Of a stretch of DNA of 64,000 bases, positions 8,070-16,657 are shown one piece after another. A model generated the notes under the pieces. It was not told the DNA's origin. It saw nothing but the letters and a program-made list of their open reading frames with translations, and did no database searches. The DNA is from Devosia sp. SD17-2 (GTDB lineage Bacteria > Pseudomonadota > Alphaproteobacteria > Rhizobiales > Devosiaceae). Where the stretch lies: NCBI RefSeq assembly GCF_029201565.1, contig NZ_CP104002.1:637001-701000 (forward strand), written 5' to 3'. Within the stretch, counting starts at the first letter, position 1. Each line of letters opens with the position of its first letter. A program made the translations under genes and the position numbers.

Positions 8070-8525
8070 CTAGTTCTTTTTCCTCAATAGGGCTTCCAGC
8101 TTTGCCAGGCGCTTCTCCAGTCTGAGGACTTCCGACACCCCCCCCGGCCCAGATCCAGCCGTCTTCTTTTCCGGAGCCTTGTACTCCTCTCCCGGTATGG
8201 GGAGAGAATCGTCAGGCTGAGACGGCTCAGTATCAAAGAGCGCGTAGTGAGTGAGCGGATCGTAATAGCGCAGCAGCGTCTTCACAAATTCATGCAGCGG
8301 CACGTCAAGAGCTGTCGCAAAGGCAATATATTGCGCGGGAGGCAAACGGCCGCGACCGGCCTCCAGTTGGGATATGAAGGTGTAGTATTCAAATCCGACT
8401 GTCGTGGCTAATTCCCTCTGGCTCAGACCGGCGCGTTCACGCAGAGCCCTCAACCAACGACCGGCCTGCTGCCTTAGCATCTGCGTCTCTTCAACACCTT
8501 GCGCAAATTGGGGATGGATGGTCAC
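8070..8525 (-). CDS. XRE regulator of DUF4214 module 1
   Basis: A 151-residue protein. The helix-turn-helix spans about residues 16-70 (LRALRERAGLSQRELATTVG, FEYYTFISQLEAGRGRLPP, AFATALDVPLHEFVKTL). It is followed by RYYDPLTHYALFD, a variable linker, and a C-terminal coiled coil (RLEKRLAKLEALLRKK). Two paralogues in this window (15281-15700 and 15987-16391) share the same layout. The GTG start after GGGAGGCAGCC is chosen because it gives exactly the same 22 residues before the conserved Ala-Gly as the other two copies. It is divergent from DUF4214 gene 1 and probably controls it and itself; the coiled coil suggests dimerisation. The inducing signal is unknown. Confidence 0.85.
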   Translation of the reverse strand: MTIHPQFAQGVEETQMLRQQAGRWLRALRERAGLSQRELATTVGFEYYTFISQLEAGRGRLPPAQYIAFATALDVPLHEFVKTLLRYYDPLTHYALFDTEPSQPDDSLPIPGEEYKAPEKKTAGSGPGGVSEVLRLEKRLAKLEALLRKKN

Positions 8526-8687
8526 GGCTGCCTCCCAGCAATTCATTTTGCTGTACACTCAAAACCACATACTCAATCACTGCACGGATGTAAAGCAGGA
8601 TGTTAACCCGCGCACACCATTGAAATCTGGCGGATTTTCAGCATTTCCTGCTAATTCAGCAACTGGAAGCATCGCTGAATTTCAGCC

Positions 8688-8741
8688 TTGACGTACAGTA
8701 AATCCGAGTCTAGTTATCCATCGACCGACTTAGCAGGTCGA
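8688..8741 (+). promoter_or_regulatory. Promoter and leader palindrome of DUF4214 gene 1
   Basis: TTGACG (8688-8693) and TAGTTA (8711-8716) are 17 bp apart. Downstream, TCGACC (8721-8726) and GGTCGA (8736-8741) form an inverted repeat at or just after the expected transcription start. The same -35, the CGACC/GGTCG repeat and the CTCGAGAGGAAA ribosome site recur ahead of DUF4214 gene 3, so the palindrome is a good operator candidate for the divergent XRE proteins. Confidence 0.6.
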
Positions 8742-8766
8742 CTTAAATCTCGAGAGGAAATTTCCC

Positions 8767-10545
8767 ATGGCAACCATTCAAGGCGTTTATGTCGCCCTGT
8801 TCGGCCGTCCCGCAGACCCGCTTGGTCTCGCTTACTGGAAGGGTGTCACCAATGATGGCGCCAACCTGTCTCTGATCGGCGACCTTGCACAGGTTCCGGA
8901 ATACCAGGACCGCTTTGCTGGCCAGTCTGACGCTCAGGTCGTGAATTCGATCTACCAGACCCTGTTTGGTCGTAGCGCTGACGTTGCTGGCCTGACCTAC
9001 TGGGTTCAGGGCCTGCAGTCCGGCGAATTCACCATCAACGACGTTGCTATCCGCATTCTTGACGGCGCCCAGGGCGCTGATAAGACCCGCGTCGAAAACA
9101 AGATCGCTGCCGCTGACCTGTTCACGGCTTCGCTCGACACCGCCGACGAAATCCTTGCCTATGAAGGCAATGCCGCTGCCGATTTCGGTCGCGCGTTCCT
9201 CGCCGGCGTCACCACCACTGTTCCGACCGAAGAAGAAGTCGAAGCCGTCGTGAGCGACCTCGTGACCGAAGGTCCGGGCCTGATTGGCGACACTTTCACG
9301 CTGACCACAGCTGCTGACACTTTTGTCGGTACAGCTGGCAACGATACTTTCCAGGCTAAGGCTGGTGGCGACCTCGCTGATCGCACGCTGAACCAGTTCG
9401 ACTCCGTTGATGGCGGTGCTGGTGTCGACACAATGAACATCATTGCTCGCGGCACTGCCGATGTGGCAGTTCCCACTGGCGCTACCGTGAAGAACGTTGA
9501 GATCATCAACGTCCTCAATGAAGGCAACAACAACGTTGTGGCTTCCGGTTTCCAGGGTGCTCAGCAGGTCTGGCAGATCGGTGGCGCAGGTAACATCACC
9601 GGCTTGGCCGCTGGTACTACCGCTGGCTTCCGCAACACTGCAGTGAATGACATTATTGCGGCTGCAGCTGGTGTTGCGGCAGTGTCCGTGGCTCTGGACA
9701 ACGTTGCCGTCGCCTCCACCCTTAACGTTGATGGCGCTGCTGTGAATACGCTCAGCGTCTCGGGTTCAATCTCCAAGGCTGGCGTTGCTCCCGGCGCCTA
9801 TGCTGATCTCGCTCTCGATATCAGCAATGACACCGCAGCCACCAACGCAAATATCACTACCCTCAATCTGGCACTGACCAGCAACACCGATCTCTCGATC
9901 GATGCCGCTGGCGCGACCGAGCTGGTGACTGTTGACGCAAGCCAGTCGACCGGCGGCATCCGCATCAACCTGATCGGCGTGGCTGCTGACGCGCTGGACC
10001 TCGCTTCGGTTACGCTGGGTTCGGGCAATGATCGCGTTCTCTTCAACAACGTCGCTTCCGACGCTGATGAAGTATCGTTCGACTTCGGCGCTGGTAACGA
10101 CGAGATCGTCGTTGGTCTCCAGGCAACTGGCGACACAGCTCTGACCATCACCACCGGTGCAGGCGATGACGTGATCACCCTTCAGGGCGGCAACGTGAAC
10201 GTCAATGCAGATGAAGACGGTTTCGATGGTAGCGTGACCATCACCGATTTCTCCGCAGCGTCCGACTCGCTTCTGGTTGAGGCATTTGACGGCTTCACTG
10301 CTCAGAACCTGGTGAACAATGCCATTGCCGGCGCAGAGTCGCTCTACGATGCAGTGGAAGCTATTCAGACCATTCTGGAAAATGGCGGCACCAACATCAC
10401 CAGCTTTGCGAAGTTCTCCTTCGACGGCAACACCTACCTTTACGGTAACGTTGAAGCTGCCGGCCTTGATGGCGACCTCCTGGTTGGCTTCACCGGCGCA
10501 GTTGATCTCAACAACAACAACGTCGCTGAGTTTGGCACCATCTAA
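8767..10545 (+). CDS. DUF4214-domain RTX-like secreted protein, module 1
   Basis: A 592-residue acidic protein. Two DUF4214 repeats occupy about residues 1-100 (YVALFGRPADPLGLAYW, then IYQTLFGRSADVAGLTYW). The remainder is a repetitive beta-rich region with scattered Gly-Asp RTX-like motifs (GTAGNDTF, LGSGNDRVLF, GAGNDEIVV, TGAGDDVITL) that in this family bind calcium. There is no Sec signal; export by a type I system through a C-terminal signal is inferred, and no such transporter is in the window. Its first 50 bases are identical to those of module 3. It has its own promoter and a very strong terminator. The role is unknown; a surface-coat or adhesin-like function is a guess from composition. 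Confidence 0.85.
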   Translation: MATIQGVYVALFGRPADPLGLAYWKGVTNDGANLSLIGDLAQVPEYQDRFAGQSDAQVVNSIYQTLFGRSADVAGLTYWVQGLQSGEFTINDVAIRILDGAQGADKTRVENKIAAADLFTASLDTADEILAYEGNAAADFGRAFLAGVTTTVPTEEEVEAVVSDLVTEGPGLIGDTFTLTTAADTFVGTAGNDTFQAKAGGDLADRTLNQFDSVDGGAGVDTMNIIARGTADVAVPTGATVKNVEIINVLNEGNNNVVASGFQGAQQVWQIGGAGNITGLAAGTTAGFRNTAVNDIIAAAAGVAAVSVALDNVAVASTLNVDGAAVNTLSVSGSISKAGVAPGAYADLALDISNDTAATNANITTLNLALTSNTDLSIDAAGATELVTVDASQSTGGIRINLIGVAADALDLASVTLGSGNDRVLFNNVASDADEVSFDFGAGNDEIVVGLQATGDTALTITTGAGDDVITLQGGNVNVNADEDGFDGSVTITDFSAASDSLLVEAFDGFTAQNLVNNAIAGAESLYDAVEAIQTILENGGTNITSFAKFSFDGNTYLYGNVEAAGLDGDLLVGFTGAVDLNNNNVAEFGTI

Positions 10546-10554
10546 TGACGTGAC

Positions 10555-10607
10555 AGCTATTCAATGAATAGCTTAGGCCCCGCCATTTTTAATGGCGGGG
10601 CCTTTTT
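10555..10607 (+). terminator. Strong terminator of DUF4214 gene 1, with an extra hairpin
   Basis: A perfect 12-bp stem, GGCCCCGCCATT (10576-10587) with AATGGCGGGGCC (10591-10602), has a TTT loop and is followed by TTTTT. Just before it is a second perfect hairpin, AGCTATTC/GAATAGCT (10555-10573), which begins 10 bases after the stop codon and may protect the 3' end. Confidence 0.93.
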
Positions 10608-11083
10608 CGTTTCCGGGCCGTGGTTTTGGCGCGACAAATAATTTGATTCGACTTTAAGGAAAATACTTTCATAATATTTGATTATTGTTGGCATGAGGGG
10701 GTGGCGTTATGACAGTCTACTGGGCGTCTTTCCGCATCGCGTGGGGATAGGAGGCACGTCGATCGATGGGATAACATAACGGATTCCATAACAGGACTGT
10801 CGACGAACTGCTGGCTTGAGTCCGCTTACTTCATTCTATTTGAGACCAGTGCCGATATCGAAGTCGTTTGTTCTGAGGTCAAGCGCGCCATGGGCGACAA
10901 TGACCTCGCTGTCATAGGTTTCCACGAGCACAACCTCCTGAAGATCGTGGGCGAGGTCCGAGACAGCGCTGTCTTTAATCTCGTGCCGGACGCTGAACAC
11001 TTTCGGTAGGCAGCTCGACTGCAAACCCAATTCTTCGCCAACATTCGGCGGCTCGGGCAGGCCGGCGCTCCAGGGTAAGCTCT
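10608..11083. other. Mostly non-coding stretch with a possible gene fragment
   Basis: The first 220 bp are AT-richer and hold nothing I can support. On the minus strand, 10836-11030 reads as a 64-residue acidic peptide (VRHEIKDSAVSDLAHDLQEV, then LDLRTNDFDIGTGLK) that has protein-like composition but only a TTG start and no good ribosome site. The frame stays open upstream, so it may be the C-terminal remnant of a larger gene. I recognise no family. Confidence 0.35.
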
Positions 11084-11446
11084 CTACTTCCCGCCGCTAT
11101 TGATCCACTGCCAGAAGCCAGATCCGATGATGGCGAAGCAAATGACGATGACGGCGGTGATGACGGCATTGCCGATCTTGGTGGACATGTTGTCCCTCAT
11201 GCGACGCAGTCCGCGGAGGAACCGGAAGTCCTCGCGGGCCTCGTCCTGATGGCTCGCATCGTCCAGCCGCAGCCCAGCGTCAGCCAGCTCATCACGGAAA
11301 GCGTGACGAATCTGGCCGAGCTGCTGCTCGGTGAAGCCCTTGCCGATATTGTCCACCAGGATGGTGTGGCTAGACGCGAGCTGCGTCTGGTTACGTTCCA
11401 TGGCATCGAGCCGGCGAAGGATTGCCGGCAGGTCTTGGTCTTCCAT
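11084..11446 (-). CDS. Phage membrane protein of the lysis region, unknown
   Basis: A 120-residue protein. The N-terminal 90 residues are charged and helical, probably a coiled coil (ILRRLDAMERNQTQLASSH, GFTEQQLGQIRHAFRDELAD). A single C-terminal transmembrane helix follows (IGNAVITAVIVICFAIIGSG). It lies at the end of the holin-endolysin cluster, in the same orientation. The topology would suit a lysis accessory such as a spanin-like or anti-holin protein, but no diagnostic motif is present. Confidence 0.6.
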   Translation of the reverse strand: MEDQDLPAILRRLDAMERNQTQLASSHTILVDNIGKGFTEQQLGQIRHAFRDELADAGLRLDDASHQDEAREDFRFLRGLRRMRDNMSTKIGNAVITAVIVICFAIIGSGFWQWINSGGK

Positions 11447-11491
11447 AAGTCGGCCCTTTGCCGCTGGTGGTGAAGAACGGCGCGGGACCGC

Positions 11492-11869
11492 CTAACGCTG
11501 GGTCAACCGCTCCCAGATCGTACGAGGTTTCGGGGCAGCAGCGGCGACGGCATCAGCCTGTCGAGCGGCAGTCGAGCCCTTGGGAAGCACTGCCTTCTTG
11601 CCATCGGTGGTCACCACCTGCGGCGCCGCTGTCGCCCTGAAAGACTGCCATTGTGTCCAGAGATACCAGACCAGACCGAACACGGCCGAAACACTCAAGC
11701 TCCCGCCCTGGCCCGTGAAGATGGCGCGCACCGTTTCCTGCATGTCAGGCGGCATGGCAAGATAGACCGGGATGAGCGCGAAGGCCCACGCAGCAAGCTC
11801 TTGGGCGCGGCGCCAGAGCCAACCGAGAATGACGTTCTGTGCAATGGCTGCAGCAATGCTGGTGATCAT
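11492..11869 (-). CDS. Putative holin
   Basis: A 125-residue protein with two or three hydrophobic segments (NVILGWLWRRAQELAAWAFA, IPVYLAMPP; SAVFGLVWYLWTQWQSF) and a basic, Ala-rich C-terminus. The size, topology and position directly beside the endolysin gene support a holin that would permeabilise the inner membrane at lysis. The holin assignment is by context; sequence alone does not identify a holin class. Confidence 0.65.
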   Translation of the reverse strand: MITSIAAAIAQNVILGWLWRRAQELAAWAFALIPVYLAMPPDMQETVRAIFTGQGGSLSVSAVFGLVWYLWTQWQSFRATAAPQVVTTDGKKAVLPKGSTAARQADAVAAAAPKPRTIWERLTQR

Positions 11870-11899
11870 GACAAGGCGCCTCCTTGGCGCTATTGGAGG

Positions 11900-12085
11900 T
11901 CAGAATAGTGAGAGGGCACCACGCGCCACGAACACGATGGCCGCGGCGATCAAAGCGCAGATCATCGCCTCGCCGATACCTGGCAGCGATTTGCGCTCGG
12001 TGGTCGGAACCATGGCGGTCATGAGAACCACCAGGACGTAAAAAAGGGCGGTCAGAGCCGCCCATGCGATCAGCATTGCGATCAT
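11900..12085 (-). CDS. Small two-span membrane protein, possible second holin
   Basis: A 61-residue protein with two transmembrane helices (AWAALTALFYVLVVLMTAMV and MICALIAAAIVFVARGALSL) joined by a short polar loop (PTTERKSLPGIG). It sits between the endolysin and the larger holin candidate and is transcribed with them. Small two-span proteins here are commonly holins or anti-holins. There is no direct evidence for which of the two is the active holin. Confidence 0.6.
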   Translation of the reverse strand: MIAMLIAWAALTALFYVLVVLMTAMVPTTERKSLPGIGEAMICALIAAAIVFVARGALSLF

Positions 12086-12097
12086 GGTGTCGGCCTC

Positions 12098-12853
12098 CTA
12101 GAACCGGACAAAGAAAAAGGCCGCTGCGAGGGCGGCCAGGATGACGACTGCGGCGATGATGCCGGCGGGCCTAATGCCGCCGGGGTTGGCGGGGTCAGGG
12201 AGGCCGCTTGTGGGGATGGGTGAGGGATTAGGCGCGGAAGCGGGCGAGACGCCACCATCGGGCTGCGCTGCTGCCAGAGCGAGCGCCTGTTCGAACTTGT
12301 CGGCATAGCCAGCGATCAACCTGGCCTTGTCCGTGCCGTTGATGACGCGCCGGGCATTGATGTAGTCGGTCTGAGACGCGTTGATGTAGTCGCCCAGCTT
12401 CTTGCCGGTGTACCATCCTTCCAGCGAGCCACGGACAAGAGCCATGCCCGCGATGACAGGATCGAGCGCCTTGTCGGGATTGGACAGCAGGTCCACATCC
12501 ATTTTGAGCCCGGCGTTCCGGTAATTGAAGCGGCCTGTGATTTGCACGAAGCCCCTGCCCCGGAAGCGGTAGCCGTCACCGATATTGGTGTTGCCGAGGG
12601 TCTTGCCGATCTTAGTGCCGGGCTCGTACTTGTCGAAATACGACTTCGCTCCGCGCTCATGGATCGGCTGCATGGTTCGCGCCGTCTCGTGGAACGTCGT
12701 CGCGAGCAGATAGGCGAGCTTGCGATCATCCTTGTCGCCGGATCGGTCCCAGGCAGCGATGACGGCCTTGATGCCGTCGACCTGAGACTGAGAGAGCGTG
12801 CCGCCGAACAGCGACGAGCGCACCGCGTTGAAGAACGCAGCGTTCTTGGCCAT
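12098..12853 (-). CDS. Phage endolysin, GH19 chitinase-like, with C-terminal membrane anchor
   Basis: A 251-residue protein. Residues about 25-190 are a glycoside hydrolase family 19-like muramidase domain. The two acidic catalytic positions lie in FHETARTMQPIHERG, followed by GDGYRFRGRGFVQITGRFNY and later NARRVINGTD. A Pro/Gly-rich linker leads to a single hydrophobic helix at the extreme C-terminus (IIAAVVILAALAAAFFFVRF). There is no N-terminal signal. It would cleave peptidoglycan at lysis. The C-terminal anchor is unusual for a holin-dependent endolysin and suggests tail-anchored insertion. It is the first gene of the leftward lysis cluster, just downstream of two terminators. Confidence 0.88.
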   Translation of the reverse strand: MAKNAAFFNAVRSSLFGGTLSQSQVDGIKAVIAAWDRSGDKDDRKLAYLLATTFHETARTMQPIHERGAKSYFDKYEPGTKIGKTLGNTNIGDGYRFRGRGFVQITGRFNYRNAGLKMDVDLLSNPDKALDPVIAGMALVRGSLEGWYTGKKLGDYINASQTDYINARRVINGTDKARLIAGYADKFEQALALAAAQPDGGVSPASAPNPSPIPTSGLPDPANPGGIRPAGIIAAVVILAALAAAFFFVRF

Positions 12854-12880
12854 GACGGCCTCCTGTGATGTCGGGAATAG

Positions 12881-12905
12881 AAAAAGGCGGCTCCGAAGAA
12901 CCGCC
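12881..12905 (-). terminator. Terminator downstream of DUF4214 gene 2 (second of two)
   Basis: On the minus strand GGCGGTTC and GAGCCGCC pair around a TTCG tetraloop and are followed by TTTTT. It lies between DUF4214 gene 2 and the endolysin gene. Confidence 0.85.
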
Positions 12906-12920
12906 TGTCAGATGGATACG

Positions 12921-12948
12921 AAAACGCCCCCGGACATATCCGGAGGCG
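12921..12948 (-). terminator. Terminator downstream of DUF4214 gene 2 (first of two)
   Basis: On the minus strand CGCCTCCGGA and TCCGGGGGCG form a 10-position stem with one mismatch and a 4-base loop, followed by TTTT. It lies 29 bp after the DUF4214 gene 2 stop codon. Together with the next hairpin it insulates the lysis genes. Confidence 0.85.
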
Positions 12949-12976
12949 TAGCCGTCCTGGTGGTGTTCAGAAGCGC

Positions 12977-14917
<1,941 letters not shown>

Positions 14918-15280
14918 TTTGCTTCCCTCACAGATGAGGGCCTTACGCATGCAATGCTGCCCCCGTTGAGGGTAAGTTAAGCAAAGCACAAACTGTTAAT
15001 CAATGGTTAACCGTTAAATTCGCGCTTGGTATCGCTGGAGTTTATCGCAGTTGGTTAACGGCGATCTGTTGGGGAAGGTCATGTCAATTAGCAAAAGCGA
15101 ATTATTACAATCACTTGCGACGACCGCGTCTAGCTGTATCACCGGCGACCCAACGCCCCGCTAGCGCAACTCGCCCCAGAGCTCTGATAGCCCTAAGTTG
15201 ACTTTGCGTTGGGTGGAGGAGGGGGTATAGCACACGCTCTATTAATACGGCACCAACAAAGAGTGCCATGGAGCCCCACC
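14918..15280. promoter_or_regulatory. Divergent control region of module 2
   Basis: A 363-bp region between DUF4214 gene 2 (leftward) and xre copy 2 (rightward). It is AT-rich around 14980-15110 and holds two copies of TGGTTAAC (15004 and 15053 areas), each centred on the palindrome GTTAAC. TTGCGT and TATAGC, 16 bp apart near 15206-15233, could serve the xre gene. No clear coding frame was seen. Unlike modules 1 and 3, the CGACC/GGTCG leader repeat is absent. Confidence 0.5.
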
Positions 15281-15700
15281 ATGGAAGCCCGTCCTTATAT
15301 CGAACCGACGCCTGAAGAGGCCCAGGTGCTGCGAAAGCAGGCCGGAAGATACCTCAAAAATCTACGTGAGCAGGCTGGCCTCACCCAGCGCGAGCTGGCA
15401 ATTGCGGTCGGATTTGACTACCACACCTTTATTTCGCAACTGGAGAGGGGGCATGGCCGCATCCCTCCCGGACAATATGTTGCCTTCGCTGACGCGCTGG
15501 ACGTACGTCTCTCCGACTTCGTGAGAACCCTTGTCCGCTATTACGACCCGATCACCTATTACGCGATCGTCGAGGCTGCCGATGCTGACAAACAATCGGC
15601 GAGCGTCGAAGGGGCTGAGACAGTGGTTGATTCGCAGAACACGGACGAACTTTCCGAGCGCGTTGCACGGCTTGAAGCCCTGATCGCCGCGAAAAAGTGA
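15281..15700 (+). CDS. XRE regulator of DUF4214 module 2
   Basis: A 139-residue paralogue of the other two module regulators. The helix-turn-helix (LKNLREQAGLTQRELAIAVG, DYHTFISQLERGHGRIPPG, AFADALDVRLSDFVRTL) leads to RYYDPITYYAIVE and a C-terminal coiled coil ending VARLEALIAAKK. The ATG start yields the same 22-residue N-terminal extension as in the paralogues; there is no strong Shine-Dalgarno site. It is divergent from DUF4214 gene 2 and convergent with xre copy 3, with a hairpin between them. It is predicted to regulate the adjacent DUF4214 gene; whether the three regulators cross-talk cannot be judged from sequence. Confidence 0.85.
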   Translation: MEARPYIEPTPEEAQVLRKQAGRYLKNLREQAGLTQRELAIAVGFDYHTFISQLERGHGRIPPGQYVAFADALDVRLSDFVRTLVRYYDPITYYAIVEAADADKQSASVEGAETVVDSQNTDELSERVARLEALIAAKK

Positions 15701-15907
15701 AGTTGAAAGGGCCTATTAGAAGGCTGGCGACCTGTGGCTAAAAGCCGACACTGTTCTCAGGTGCGCACTCAGGCAAGGCGACAATTATAAACGATCGCAA
15801 GCCTCCGGTTACCTAGTGCAAGTCATGACTATAAATGCGCGTCAAAGTGTGGATTGAATATAGAGATCAGAGCTGGTAGTTTAGCGCTACCATTCGAGAT
15901 GGTGCGA

Positions 15908-15938
15908 GAGGTCGGGTCCAAGAAATTGGCCCGGCCTC
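15908..15938 (+). terminator. Hairpin between convergent xre copies 2 and 3
   Basis: GAGGTCGGGTCCAA pairs with TTGGCCCGGCCTC (one bulge, one G-T) around a GAAA tetraloop and is followed by TTCGCTTCT. It is about 210 bp after the xre copy 2 stop and 50 bp from the xre copy 3 stop, so it may serve either. The weak T-run makes termination less certain. The remaining sequence between the two genes shows nothing else. Confidence 0.55.
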
Positions 15939-15986
15939 TTCGCTTCTGACCACCGAGCAGTGTAATCACTCTATTCCCGTCAGGTG

Positions 15987-16391
15987 TCACGCCGAATTGG
16001 CGGCTCGTTTTGCGACAAGAGCCTCAAGGCGCTGGAGCCGTTCCGCCAGATCCTCGATGTCCACATCCTCCGTCACGCTTTCCGGCTCTTCCTTGGCCTC
16101 GAACAGGGCATAGTAAGTAATCGGGTCATAATAGCGCGTCATCGTTTTGACGAATTCACGCAGCGGCACCTTCAACGCCTTCGAAAACGCGAAGTATTGC
16201 CCTTGAGGAACACGGCCTCGCCCGCTCTCCAGCTGTGATATGAAAGTGTAATATTCTATGCCAGCAAGTTCAGCGAGCTTGCGTTGGCTGATCCCTGCTT
16301 CCTCGCGGAGGCTGCGCAGCCATTTGCCAGCTTCAACGCGAAGCTGTTGCATTCCCTCCGTACTTGGCACTGCGATGTGATGCCGTCGCAT
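15987..16391 (-). CDS. XRE regulator of DUF4214 module 3
   Basis: A 134-residue paralogue. The helix-turn-helix (LRSLREEAGISQRKLAELAG, EYYTFISQLESGRGRVPQG, AFSKALKVPLREFVKTM) is followed by RYYDPITYYALFEAKEE and a coiled coil (LAERLQRLEALVAKR). The ATG start gives the 22-residue spacing to the conserved Ala-Gly that all three copies share. It is divergent from DUF4214 gene 3 across a 266-bp control region. Recognition-helix residues differ slightly among the three copies (VGFEYY, VGFDYH, AGIEYY), so operator preference may be similar but not identical. Confidence 0.85.
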   Translation of the reverse strand: MRRHHIAVPSTEGMQQLRVEAGKWLRSLREEAGISQRKLAELAGIEYYTFISQLESGRGRVPQGQYFAFSKALKVPLREFVKTMTRYYDPITYYALFEAKEEPESVTEDVDIEDLAERLQRLEALVAKRAANSA

Positions 16392-16578
16392 TACTCAATC
16401 CCCTGGCGCGCCACGCCTAGCTAGAAAACTGCTACACCCCGATGAATGTTGCTAATCACTGTATATGCGTAATCTTTTCACGTGTAAAGTGAATCACTTC
16501 ATTTCGGAAGCGCCCGTCAAGCAAGGGTTTTAGCGGGTCATGTGCGATTTTAGGGCGACAGTAAATCTCTAATATGTC

Positions 16579-16632
16579 TTGACGTGCTGTACAAGCTGGA
16601 GCTAGAAACACGCCGACCGACTAGATGGGTCG
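16579..16632 (+). promoter_or_regulatory. Promoter and leader palindrome of DUF4214 gene 3
   Basis: TTGACG (16579-16584) and TAGAAA (16603-16608) are 18 bp apart. CGACC (16614-16618) and GGTCG (16628-16632) follow, in the same arrangement as in module 1. The ribosome site CTCGAGAGGAAA is also conserved. Confidence 0.6.
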
Positions 16633-16657
16633 ACTCAACTCGAGAGGAAAATTTCCA

